Source: an uncultured beta proteobacterium (GTDB taxonomy: Bacteria > Pseudomonadota > Gammaproteobacteria > Burkholderiales > Rhodocyclaceae). From it: a DNA stretch of 6,711 nt. Where the stretch lies: the NCBI GenBank assembly GCA_903953145.1, contig CAJBIL010000421.1:1-6711 (forward strand), given 5' to 3'. A program made the position numbers and the translations under genes. The notes beneath the pieces were generated by a model. It was not told the DNA's origin, did no database searches, and saw only the letters and a program-made list of their open reading frames with translations. Positions 1-5,579 of this stretch are shown piece by piece (position 1 is the stretch's first letter; each line of letters opens with the position of its first letter).

Positions 1-131
1 ATGCATCCAGATAGCCGCGAGCTGCCATCGCATCGCTCTGGCGTTGATCTTGTGTAGCCAATCGCCCGGAAAGGCTGGCCGCACGATAAACTTGGCGTCG
101 CCGATTTGAATGCGCTACTCGAAAAGAGAAA
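1..131. other. Left-edge region without a supported gene
   Basis: No gene could be assigned here. On the + strand, a reading frame open from base 1 closes at TAG 55-57 after 18 codons, and another closes at 107-109; either could be the tail of a gene that starts outside the window, but neither is recognisable. On the - strand, a frame is open from 114 down to base 1 (38 codons, entering after a TAG at 117-115). It reads like plausible protein (for example FPGDWLHKINARA) but lacks an ATG near its beginning, so it could be a remnant or chance. The stretch should also hold the promoter for the methyltransferase at 132, but no convincing -35/-10 pair was seen. Confidence 0.3.
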
Positions 132-629
132 ATGGAAACCATCACGCGAAACCAGGCGGTTAAAGACTGTACCGGCTACTCATGCATTGGCCTTTACAAC
201 CCCAAGGGCCCCGAGAATGTGGGCGCAATCATGCGAGCTGCCGGGTGCTATGGCGTCAATACTGTTTTTTATACCGGCAAGCGATATGAGCGTGCCAATC
301 AATTTCGTACCGACACTAAACAAGTTCATCTGCAACTCCCGCTCATCGGTGTTGATGATCTGGCGCAAGTGATTCCCTTTGGCTGTATTCCGATTGCCAT
401 TGAAGTGCATCCCGATGCCAGGCCGCTCACGACCTATCGGCACCCGGAGCGGGCGTTTTATATCTTTGGCCCGGAAGACGGCGGTTTGCAAAAAAATGTG
501 ACCTCATGGTGCAAGGACATTGTTTATGTGCCCACCCACGGCTGCATGAATCTTGCTGCAACCGTGAATGTGGTGCTTTATGACCGATTGCTGAAGGCGA
601 CGTTAAAAAATACACCAGTCACTGCTTGA
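132..629 (+). CDS. SpoU/TrmH-family RNA 2'-O-methyltransferase
   Basis: This 165-residue protein is a SPOUT-fold RNA methyltransferase, expected to transfer a methyl group from S-adenosylmethionine to a ribose 2'-OH in tRNA or rRNA in the cytoplasm. All three family motifs are visible: motif 1 PENVGAIMRAAGCYG (27-41, with N29, G31 and the catalytic-type R35), motif 2 IFGPEDGGL (111-119, usually G-S-E-x-x-G-L) and motif 3 YVPTHGCMNLAATVNVVLYDR (132-152, where SLN of the usual motif is MNL). The length matches minimal single-domain members such as TrmL (about 157 residues), with no extra RNA-binding domain. The ATG at 132 follows a weak purine-rich AAAGAG with short spacing. The target RNA cannot be read from the sequence; TrmL-like wobble methylation is one option, but the motif 3 variant argues against simple orthology. 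The gene stands alone and converges with the leftward operon, overlapping its last gene by 11 bases. Confidence 0.9.
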   Translation: METITRNQAVKDCTGYSCIGLYNPKGPENVGAIMRAAGCYGVNTVFYTGKRYERANQFRTDTKQVHLQLPLIGVDDLAQVIPFGCIPIAIEVHPDARPLTTYRHPERAFYIFGPEDGGLQKNVTSWCKDIVYVPTHGCMNLAATVNVVLYDRLLKATLKNTPVTA

Positions 630-1083
630 CGTCGTACTCGAAGCTTGCGCCTGGCTGGCCTTCGATAACGACTTTGAGATGCCGGTGCCCGGCGGGCTCG
701 TTCGGGCCGATGGCCCATTCGCCGTAGATTTTGCCGTCAACCGGCACCAGTTGACGCTGGCTGACCTGGCTGCGTCGCTGGTTGGGGATGTTCAGGCTGT
801 CTTCCACGGGGGCGTCTTTAGCCGGTGTGCCGGCGCGTTCCGGCAGCAGGTATTCTTCACGAACGCTCAGGGAGCGCTTGCCGGTACGCACTTCGATGAT
901 CCAGCCGTAGCGCTGGCCGACCTTGTGTGGGATTAGCAGGGTGGGCTCAAAAATCAGTTCGTTCGGATTGCTGTCGTCGAAGGTGCCAAATTCGGCGCTG
1001 ATGACCTCAAACGTGGCTGGCGCTGCGACGGCGGGTGCTGCCAAAGCCAGCATGGCAAGCAGGATTAACGTTTTTCGGATCAT
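619..1083 (-). CDS. Small exported protein, possibly DUF3859-like
   Basis: This 154-residue protein is not firmly recognised. Residues 1-20 form a clear Sec signal peptide: MIRK, a hydrophobic core LILLAMLALAAPAV, then an AVAA cleavage region. The mature part of about 133 residues has no cysteine and no membrane segment, and looks like a beta-rich periplasmic domain. Notable segments are SAEFGTFD, IPHKVGQRYGW, EEYLLPERAG and KIYGEWAIGPNEPAGHR, ending in a strand-like SFEYDVKQ. The pattern of an initial strand, an RYGW-type motif and a YGxWxIGxxEPxG turn before a final strand recalls exported DUF3859-type proteins, but this is only a resemblance from memory. It begins 33 bases after the HupE/UreJ stop codon on the same strand, so it is probably the third gene of that operon and may work in the same envelope process. 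The Shine-Dalgarno sequence is weak. The 3' end overlaps the convergent methyltransferase gene. Confidence 0.75.
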   Translation of the reverse strand: MIRKTLILLAMLALAAPAVAAPATFEVISAEFGTFDDSNPNELIFEPTLLIPHKVGQRYGWIIEVRTGKRSLSVREEYLLPERAGTPAKDAPVEDSLNIPNQRRSQVSQRQLVPVDGKIYGEWAIGPNEPAGHRHLKVVIEGQPGASFEYDVKQ

Positions 1084-1116
1084 TGGGCGGCATCTTTCAT
1101 ACGCGGCGGCGGGGTT

Positions 1117-2265
1117 TCAGGTGCTGATCAGCTTCAGGTCAAAGGCGCGTTCGATCAGCCAGACGAGGGCGATGGCGAGGGTGATCAGCGAGCCGCCGAC
1201 AAAGACGCCCCGCCGGTACAGGCGGCTGTCGCGCAGGACATAGGCGACGGGTAAAAATGCGGCAACGATGGCGAGCTGGCCGACTTCGACGCCGAGGTTG
1301 AAGCCGAGCAGCGACAAAACCAGGGTTTCCGGGGGCAGCCCCAGTTCAACCAGTACGCTGGCGAAGCCGAAGCCGTGGATCAGGCCAAAGCCAAAGGCCA
1401 CCATCCAGCGCCGGCGTTCGACCAGCGGTTTCAGATTGTTTGCAGCAGCGAGCACCACCGAAGCGGCAATTGCCGATTCGACCAGCCGCGACGGCAGTTC
1501 GACCACGCCCAGCGCGGCGAGTGAGAGGGTGATCGAATGCGCCGCTGTAAATGCGGTGACGACCCAGAGCACTTCGCGCAGCGCCTCGCCGAACCGGGCG
1601 ACACCGCGCCAGCGCCCGGCTTCATGGACGAGGACGGCCGGCAGCAGGAGGGAGAGCAGAAACAGGATGTGGTCGAAGCCGATCCAGATGTGCCAGACGC
1701 CTTCGCGCAGGTATTGGCCGAACTGCGCGAGGCGGGTGAGGTGCGATACCGCACCGGCGCTGAACGTTTGCGTCTGGCGCTCCGGCGCGAGTACCGCCGT
1801 TTGTGTCGTGCTGTCCAGATTGAGTCGCAGCAGGCCGCGATGCAGCGCGTCGAGCTCGAACAGCAGGCGATAGTCGAGTATTAAATCGCCCGTGCTGGCG
1901 GGGCATCTGCCGCTGATTTGCAATACGGCATAGGCGCCGTCGGTGTGCGAATCGACCTGATGATCGTCGACCTGCAAGGCGCAGGTGCCGCCACGTTGCA
2001 GCGCAAGACGGCCGAGCGCCCAGGCGGTGATGTCGTCATGCCGGGCACGCAATTCACCCCAGGTGATTTCGCCGTTGCCATCGCCATCCAGCCCCAGCGC
2101 GAAGTCGATGTCGCGCAGGGCAATATCCCACTGGCCAGAGACTGCGCTGCCCTTGATGTCGAGCGCAAGGTAGCTGTCGCTGGCCTTGTGCGCCATGGCT
2201 GGTAGCGTGCAGAGCAGCAGGGCAGTGGCCAGCGCGCGGATAAAAAACAGGTGAAGGGACTTCAT
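1117..2265 (-). CDS. HupE/UreJ-family membrane protein with EF-hand-like N-terminal loop
   Basis: This 382-residue protein has a signal peptide (1-25, ending LPAMA before HKASDSY), an exported N-terminal domain (about 26-185) and a polytopic C-terminal HupE/UreJ_2-type domain. Membrane segments lie at about 193-216, 233-254, 262-278, 287-308, 316-340 and 354-372. Family signatures are WHIWIGFDHI (191-200), TAAHS (240-244), GLIHGFGFA (294-302) and NLGVEVGQ (323-330); their His, Asp and Glu residues are the likely metal ligands. HupE/UreJ relatives are linked to nickel supply for hydrogenase and urease, but neither enzyme is nearby, so the substrate is unknown. Residues 60-71 (DGDGNGEITWGE) fit a canonical 12-position EF-hand calcium loop with ligands at positions 1, 3, 5 and 12. 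The frame is open upstream to 2364, but ATG 2265 is chosen because it begins the signal peptide and forms an ATGA overlap with the TPR gene stop. No Shine-Dalgarno is visible there, so translation is probably coupled. Confidence 0.88.
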   Translation of the reverse strand: MKSLHLFFIRALATALLLCTLPAMAHKASDSYLALDIKGSAVSGQWDIALRDIDFALGLDGDGNGEITWGELRARHDDITAWALGRLALQRGGTCALQVDDHQVDSHTDGAYAVLQISGRCPASTGDLILDYRLLFELDALHRGLLRLNLDSTTQTAVLAPERQTQTFSAGAVSHLTRLAQFGQYLREGVWHIWIGFDHILFLLSLLLPAVLVHEAGRWRGVARFGEALREVLWVVTAFTAAHSITLSLAALGVVELPSRLVESAIAASVVLAAANNLKPLVERRRWMVAFGFGLIHGFGFASVLVELGLPPETLVLSLLGFNLGVEVGQLAIVAAFLPVAYVLRDSRLYRRGVFVGGSLITLAIALVWLIERAFDLKLIST

Positions 2266-3554
2266 TTTTGCGCTGCTGCGCGGCTTTCCATCGGCATCAA
2301 TCGTTGCGAGTTTAGCCCCAGCTGGCGCAGGCGTTGATCCTCGAAGCCGCTGGTTTGCAGCCACGCGCGCGCCGCTTCGGCGGCGGCACCATCCCCGGCG
2401 GCGATGGCGGCTTCAAGCAGGATGCGCGCATCGCGCGGTTCGCGCTGAACGTGGTAGTTTTCTGCGGCCAAACGCAGGGCCTGTGCCGGATCGCCGCGTA
2501 AATGCAGGCGGAAGCGCGCTTCCTCCGCCCGATGCGTGGTGTCGCCCCGCAGTTTGGCGGCGGCAAAGCGATCTTCCAGCGTTTGCGCGCGCCGGGTTGC
2601 GGTCGGCCGCTTCAAAATAGCGTCGGCTTCTGCCAGGCGCAGCAGGAGATTGTCGGACGATTCCCAGCCGGCGAGTTGTTGAATCACCTCGTCAGCGCGC
2701 CCCGTGTCGAGGAGGAAATCGCTCCAGGCGGCGAGCAGATAGCCGTCGTCACGCCCCAGCTGCAAGGCCTCGCGGAAGTGCCGTTCCGCCTGCGCGGATT
2801 GGCCGCGCCAGGCCGCAACTTCGCCCAGCCGGGTGAGCAGCCAGAGTCGCTGATCCGCGTTGCGGGTGGATTCGAGCGCCTGCTGCAATGTCCGGTAGCC
2901 GGCTTCGAGCTGGCCGCCATAGGCTTGCGCCAGACCGTTGCAGCCGCCATAAAGCGTTTTTCGTCCGAGGCGCGCGAGGGCGGCACATTCCTTGTGCGCG
3001 GCCGCATAATCAGCCTGCACCAGATGGATCGCCGCCCGCCAGGCGTGTGCTTCCGCCAGCTCGGGATCAAGCACCAGCGCCGCTGCAAAGTCGCTCAGCG
3101 CGCCCTCGAAATCATGCCGGTATTGCCGCAAAAGACCGCGTATCAGAAGCAGGGAAGCTGGCAGCGGGCGGGCTGAAAAGCGGGCCAGCACCGCTTCGGC
3201 GTAGCCCACATAGCGCGGGTCTCCACGCGCCAGTGCGAGGTCGAAATAGCGTTCGGCGAGGGTCGCCGCAGCGCTAGTCAGCGCCTGATCCGTGGCCGCG
3301 TTGTTCATCGCCTTGCGTAGATCGGCCAATTCGCGGGCGCTCGAATCCCCTGCACGCAACGGGAGTTTTTCCAGCACCTCGGTGTCGACCACCGGTTTTC
3401 GCGGTGCCGCATCAGCCGTAGTCGGCAGCGCCAATGCCAGCCACAAAGCTGCGCCGAGCCAGCGGCACCCAAGCCAGCGGGCGCGGGAACCTATTTGTGT
3501 GGCGTTAGTCAACTTGCCTGTAGTCATAACCGTTATATTACCGGTGCGCACCAT
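2262..3554 (-). CDS. Exported tetratricopeptide-repeat protein
   Basis: This protein of about 430 residues has an N-terminal hydrophobic stretch (WLGAALWLALALPTTADA) that looks like a signal peptide after an unusually long, basic n-region. It is followed by helix-turn-helix repeats of TPR type, for example LLLIRGLLRQYRHDFEGAL, LDPELAEAHAWRAAIHLVQ and GEVAAWRGQSAQAERHFREA. These form a solenoid through most of the chain, so it probably acts as a periplasmic scaffold. No catalytic motif is seen. The start is uncertain. GTG 3566 has a purine tract too close to it, ATG 3554 has AAGG 11 bases upstream, and ATG 3527 gives a normal-length signal peptide but lacks a clear ribosome site. It is the first gene of the operon with the HupE/UreJ gene, whose ATG overlaps this stop as ATGA. 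TPR proteins beside HupE/UreJ genes recur in proteobacteria, as I recall, which supports a joint envelope role. Confidence 0.85.
   Translation of the reverse strand: MVRTGNITVMTTGKLTNATQIGSRARWLGCRWLGAALWLALALPTTADAAPRKPVVDTEVLEKLPLRAGDSSARELADLRKAMNNAATDQALTSAAATLAERYFDLALARGDPRYVGYAEAVLARFSARPLPASLLLIRGLLRQYRHDFEGALSDFAAALVLDPELAEAHAWRAAIHLVQADYAAAHKECAALARLGRKTLYGGCNGLAQAYGGQLEAGYRTLQQALESTRNADQRLWLLTRLGEVAAWRGQSAQAERHFREALQLGRDDGYLLAAWSDFLLDTGRADEVIQQLAGWESSDNLLLRLAEADAILKRPTATRRAQTLEDRFAAAKLRGDTTHRAEEARFRLHLRGDPAQALRLAAENYHVQREPRDARILLEAAIAAGDGAAAEAARAWLQTSGFEDQRLRQLGLNSQRLMPMESRAAAQK
3543..3552. promoter_or_regulatory. Perfect 10-bp palindrome between divergent genes
   Basis: GGTGCGCACC is a perfect palindrome lying between the divergent TPR operon and the small Lys/Glu-rich gene, next to the AT-rich TTATATTA. 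It could be a shared operator. Palindromes of this length arise by chance several times in a window of this size, and the site overlaps the TPR gene if ATG 3554 is its true start, so the call is weak. Confidence 0.2.
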
Positions 3555-3595
3555 ACAGGGCGTCACCTTCTCCCATTAAATCCAAGGAGTTTTAC

Positions 3596-3778
3596 ATGAG
3601 CAAGCTACTGTCCATCCTGATCGCCGCCGCCTTTGCGACCGTTTCCGCTGGCGCCATCGCCGGCTCCCATGGTGGCGCAATGAAGGACGACCATAAAATG
3701 GAAAAGAAAGACGAGAAAAAAGTAGAAGAGAAAAAGGCAGAAGAAAAGAAAATGGAAAAGAAGGACGAAAAGAAGTAA
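3596..3778 (+). CDS. Small exported Lys/Glu-rich protein (MXKDX-repeat-like)
   Basis: This 60-residue protein has a signal peptide (1-22, ending SAGAIA) followed by SHGGAMKDD and a tail made almost entirely of Lys, Glu and Asp. The 38-residue mature part has 14 Lys and 12 Asp/Glu. MEKKDEKK occurs twice (35-42 and 53-60) around VEEKKAEEKK, so the tail looks like an internal duplication and should be a highly soluble charged helix in the periplasm. It resembles the small exported 'pentapeptide MXKDX repeat' proteins of betaproteobacteria; the function of these is not known to me. The start is well supported: AAGGAG at 3584-3589 lies 6 bases before ATG. The gene stands alone, is divergent from the TPR operon, and is followed by a strong terminator, suggesting an efficiently expressed single-gene transcript. 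The antiparallel open frame at 3576-3785 is a product of the purine-rich composition. Confidence 0.8.
   Translation: MSKLLSILIAAAFATVSAGAIAGSHGGAMKDDHKMEKKDEKKVEEKKAEEKKMEKKDEKK
3698..3775 (+). repeat. Internal purine-rich duplication in the small exported gene
   Basis: Bases 3698-3721 and 3752-3775 both encode MEKKDEKK, differing only at synonymous third positions (for example aaagacgag versus aaggacgaa). They flank a 30-base segment encoding VEEKKAEEKK. The pattern suggests an older tandem or segmental duplication kept under selection for charge. The whole stretch is almost pure purine on the + strand. Confidence 0.7.
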
Positions 3779-3809
3779 TCGCCAACGTAATCTTTACTTA
3801 CGGCGAAAT

Positions 3810-3836
3810 AAAAAACGGGCTGCGGCCCGTTTTTTT
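3810..3836 (+). terminator. Strong intrinsic terminator after the small exported gene
   Basis: The stem is A6-CGGGC (3810-3820) paired with GCCCG-T7 (3825-3836) around a TGCG tetraloop, giving 11 base pairs and a run of seven T. It starts 31 bases after the stop codon. The matching A-run on the 5' side means it could also terminate transcription arriving from the right, such as from the DUF2058 gene. Confidence 0.92.
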
Positions 3837-3855
3837 ATACATGCAGATTTTTCGT

Positions 3856-3899
3856 GTAGACCTCGGTTGCCCTGTAAGGCCTATGGATTGGCGGTCTAC
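3856..3899. repeat. Short inverted-repeat element GTAGACC...GGTCTAC
   Basis: Seven-base inverted repeats GTAGACC (3856-3862) and GGTCTAC (3893-3899) enclose 30 bases containing the palindrome AGGCCT. This lies in the 227-base gap between the small exported gene and the end of the DUF2058 gene, where no gene is supported. It may be a degraded small palindromic repeat or a hairpin at the end of the DUF2058 transcript. A 32-codon open frame from 3841 has no ribosome site and is not called. Confidence 0.35.
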
Positions 3900-3991
3900 G
3901 TCATCAATGTCCCAGAGAGTGGCGTATTTATTGGGTTAGCGGCAGCCCATGTCGGTAGATCGCCAGTTGGTGCGGGTTACAGAGGTGTCGT

Positions 3992-4006
3992 GCCAGGCGG
4001 CCTGGC
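3992..4006 (-). terminator. Hairpin at the end of the DUF2058 gene
   Basis: GCCAGG (3992-3997) and CCTGGC (4001-4006) form a 6-bp GC-rich stem with a 3-base loop, touching the TAG stop of the leftward DUF2058 gene. There is no T-tract after it in the direction of transcription, so it could be an mRNA 3'-end stabiliser or a weak terminator rather than a classical one. Confidence 0.3.
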
Positions 4007-4542
4007 TACCACATCAAGTCGTCGGGGATCTTGAAGTCGGCATACGGATCGTCCACATCAACCCCGGTGCTGGTCTTGTTCACCCGAATAACGAGCGAGG
4101 CATCGCGCTCGGCAATCTTGTCGGCGATCACCCTGGGCACCAATTCGGTAGCGCCGCCCTGACAGACGATCACCAGACGACCGGCCATTAAATGCGCCTG
4201 AACTGCGGCCGACACATACAGCCGTTCGATCTTGTTGTCGCGGGTAAAGTTGTAGGCGATATCGCCGGCCCCCTTGCTCTGGCGATTTTGCTGCACCATC
4301 TGTGTAATTTGCGCGACGATCGCCTTCTGGGTGGCAGCTGCATCGCGCTGGGCGTTGAGTTCGCGAGCCCGCTCGGCATTCCTGCGCTGCGTTTCCAGCG
4401 CGGCCAGACGCACTTCATCAACGGTCTGCGTGCCGGTTCGACGCTCAACCTTCTTCTGCTGGTTCTTGTCCTGGTTAGCCACTTTGACCTTGTTTTTGTT
4501 GACCAGCCCGGCTTTCAGAAACTGCTCTGCCAAAGACGCCAT
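4006..4542 (-). CDS. yaiL: DUF2058 protein, YaiL-like nucleoprotein
   Basis: This 178-residue protein matches the DUF2058/YaiL family along its length. It starts MASLAEQFLKAGLVNKNK, continues with a basic, Gln/Lys-rich coiled-coil-like stretch (about 19-90), then the conserved NFTRDNKIERLYVS core (103-116) and PRVIADKIAERDAS (136-149). It ends with DDPYADFKIPDDLMW (164-178), almost identical to the C-terminus of E. coli YaiL. The family is annotated as nucleoprotein or polynucleotide-associated from work on E. coli relatives; the precise function is not established, but a cytoplasmic nucleic-acid-associated role fits the basic N-terminal half. There is no signal peptide or membrane segment. 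The start is supported by CGGAG eight bases before ATG 4542. It is a single-gene unit, and its size is normal for the family. The symbol is assigned by similarity only. Confidence 0.92.
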   Translation of the reverse strand: MASLAEQFLKAGLVNKNKVKVANQDKNQQKKVERRTGTQTVDEVRLAALETQRRNAERARELNAQRDAAATQKAIVAQITQMVQQNRQSKGAGDIAYNFTRDNKIERLYVSAAVQAHLMAGRLVIVCQGGATELVPRVIADKIAERDASLVIRVNKTSTGVDVDDPYADFKIPDDLMW

Positions 4543-4627
4543 CGGTGCTACTCCGTAAATAAGGTTCGCTGGCCCGGGCAGCAGTGCCGGGTTGCGTAAA
4601 GGCGACAGGATAGCAAAAGACGACGAA

Positions 4628-4697
4628 GTAGCCCCTCGCGCTCGGCGGATTTCCGCTGTATTACGCCCTCAAACCGGAAAATTGTACTGCGGGCTAC
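4628..4697. repeat. Degenerate palindromic intergenic repeat (REP/MITE-like)
   Basis: GTAGCCC (4628-4634) and GGGCTAC (4691-4697) are perfect 7-bp inverted repeats bounding 70 bases. Inside lie a GCGGA-TT-TCCGC hairpin (4645-4656) and a TCGGCGG...TTACGCCC segment. This layout resembles the widespread intergenic palindromes with GTAGCCCG termini and GGCGGATTACGC-type cores, in decayed form. It sits between the DUF2058 gene and the vapBC operon, a stretch of 266 bases with no gene. Confidence 0.45.
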
Positions 4698-4735
4698 AGC
4701 GGTACGCGGAGCTTTGGGGCAGGTCTTGCCTCAAC

Positions 4736-4764
4736 TTGATCAATTCCGTGATTTGATGTAAAAA
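4736..4764 (+). promoter_or_regulatory. Candidate vapBC promoter and operator
   Basis: TTGATC (4736-4741) lies 17 bases before the A-rich hexamer TAAAAA (4759-4764), giving a plausible sigma-70 spacing about 45 bases ahead of the antitoxin ATG. The -35 hexamer is part of the perfect palindrome TTGATCAA (4736-4743), a reasonable place for an RHH antitoxin to bind. The -10 match is poor, so this is only a candidate. Confidence 0.3.
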
Positions 4765-4808
4765 TGTTTTTATCCAAAACCGGCGCTTGATTAAGGGTTG
4801 CAATAGCG

Positions 4809-5087
4809 ATGAGAACCACACTCGATTTACCTGACGAAACCTTTCGCCAACTCAAAGCGCAGGCAGCACTACGCGGTTTTAAGCTTAAAGAGTTGGTAGC
4901 GCAGTTTATTGAACGTGGTCTGGCGGATAGCGCTGCGCCATCCAGGGATGAGCTGTCCCGCAGCCGCCCACCGATTCCCATTGCCCGAAAAGCCGATGGC
5001 AGTGTCACCCCGGCATTGAGCAACGCGCAACTCTACGCCATCCTCAACGAAGAAGACCTCGCTCAACTCGACCGCACAAATGATTGA
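4809..5087 (+). CDS. vapB: VapB-like ribbon-helix-helix antitoxin
   Basis: This 92-residue protein is the antitoxin of a type II module. The N-terminal MRTTLDLPDETFRQLKAQAA (1-20) followed by RGFKLKELVAQFIERGL (22-38) is a typical ribbon-helix-helix DNA-binding fold: a beta strand that inserts in the DNA major groove, then two helices that dimerise. The C-terminal half (about 40-92) is polar and Pro/Ser-rich, then amphipathic (NAQLYAILNEEDLAQLDR), as expected for the toxin-wrapping tail. It should neutralise the downstream PIN toxin and repress its own operon. The ATG is preceded by AAGGG at 4793-4797, a weak and rather distant ribosome site. Its stop overlaps the toxin start by 8 bases, implying coupled translation. 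The symbol is given by family and context, not orthology to a characterised locus. Confidence 0.88.
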   Translation: MRTTLDLPDETFRQLKAQAALRGFKLKELVAQFIERGLADSAAPSRDELSRSRPPIPIARKADGSVTPALSNAQLYAILNEEDLAQLDRTND

Positions 5088-5517
5088 CTTGCCCGACATT
5101 AACGTCTGGCTGGCTCTGGTTGACGAACGGCATTTTCACCATGCCCGGGTTCGCCACTACTGGGAGCAGGAGTCCGCAGAGAAGCTGGCATTTTGCCGTA
5201 TCACCATGCTGGGCTTCCTGCGCCTGAGTACGCAAGCCAAGGTCATGGACAATCCGTTGAGTTTTGACGAAGCCTGGGTGAGCTACCGGCAGTTCCTGGC
5301 ACTGCCCATGGGCTGTTTTCTTGCAGAGCCTTTGAATATCGAGGCACAATTTCAGGCCTTGAGCGCCGCGAGCGGCTTCGTCCATCGCTTATGGACCGAT
5401 GGCTATCTGGCCGCCTTCGCGCAGGCCAGCCAATGCCGGCTGGTGTCGCTTGATTCTGATTTCAAGCATTTCCCCGGTTTGAATTTCCTGCACTTGGCAC
5501 CGTTGTCGTCGGAGTAG
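5080..5517 (+). CDS. vapC: VapC-like PIN-domain ribonuclease toxin
   Basis: This 145-residue protein is a PIN-domain toxin, expected to cleave RNA with Mg2+ or Mn2+ and so halt translation unless bound by the antitoxin upstream. PIN signatures are PDINVWLAL (5-13, with catalytic-type D6), WTDGYLAAFA (105-114, D107) and LVSLDSDFKHF (121-131, D125 and D127). The second acidic residue of classical PIN domains would fall in the RITMLGFLRL segment (40-49), where no Asp or Glu is present; related VapC toxins with a TxLGFLRL motif share this, so the protein need not be inactive. It starts at ATG 5080 inside the last codons of vapB with no Shine-Dalgarno of its own, so it depends on coupling. Length is normal for the family and the frame is intact. 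Confidence 0.9.
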   Translation: MIDLPDINVWLALVDERHFHHARVRHYWEQESAEKLAFCRITMLGFLRLSTQAKVMDNPLSFDEAWVSYRQFLALPMGCFLAEPLNIEAQFQALSAASGFVHRLWTDGYLAAFAQASQCRLVSLDSDFKHFPGLNFLHLAPLSSE

Positions 5518-5579
5518 TGTGTAGGCAGCGTTCAACAACGCACGGCGTCATTTTCTTTATCAATGATCTATTGGGGATT

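Noticed and set aside
1268..1884. Long + strand open frames (for example 1268-1873 and 1537-1884) opposite the HupE-like gene
   Set aside because: They are antisense to a gene with clear family motifs, have Arg/Ser/Pro-rich compositions typical of GC-rich shadow frames, and lack ribosome sites.
2266..2364. 33-residue N-terminal extension of the HupE-like protein
   Set aside because: It would overlap the TPR gene by about 100 bases and place a polar leader before an otherwise normal signal peptide; the ATGA overlap at 2265 is more likely.
2502..3277. + strand open frames of 224 and 129 codons opposite the TPR gene
   Set aside because: Antisense to an intact TPR protein with a signal peptide; no recognisable motif and composition expected of a reverse-strand shadow.
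3576..3785. 69-codon minus-strand frame across the Lys/Glu-rich gene, reading Phe/Leu/Ser-rich
   Set aside because: Its hydrophobic look comes from reading the reverse of AAG/GAA repeats. The + strand frame has a signal peptide, AAGGAG site and terminator.
3841..3939. 32-codon + strand open frame just after the terminator
   Set aside because: No ribosome-binding site, starts right after the terminator T-run, and shows no recognisable feature.
3925..3950. Possible integron attC-like site (GTTAG-containing stretch)
   Set aside because: The core site consensus GTTRRRY and its complementary partner are not both present.
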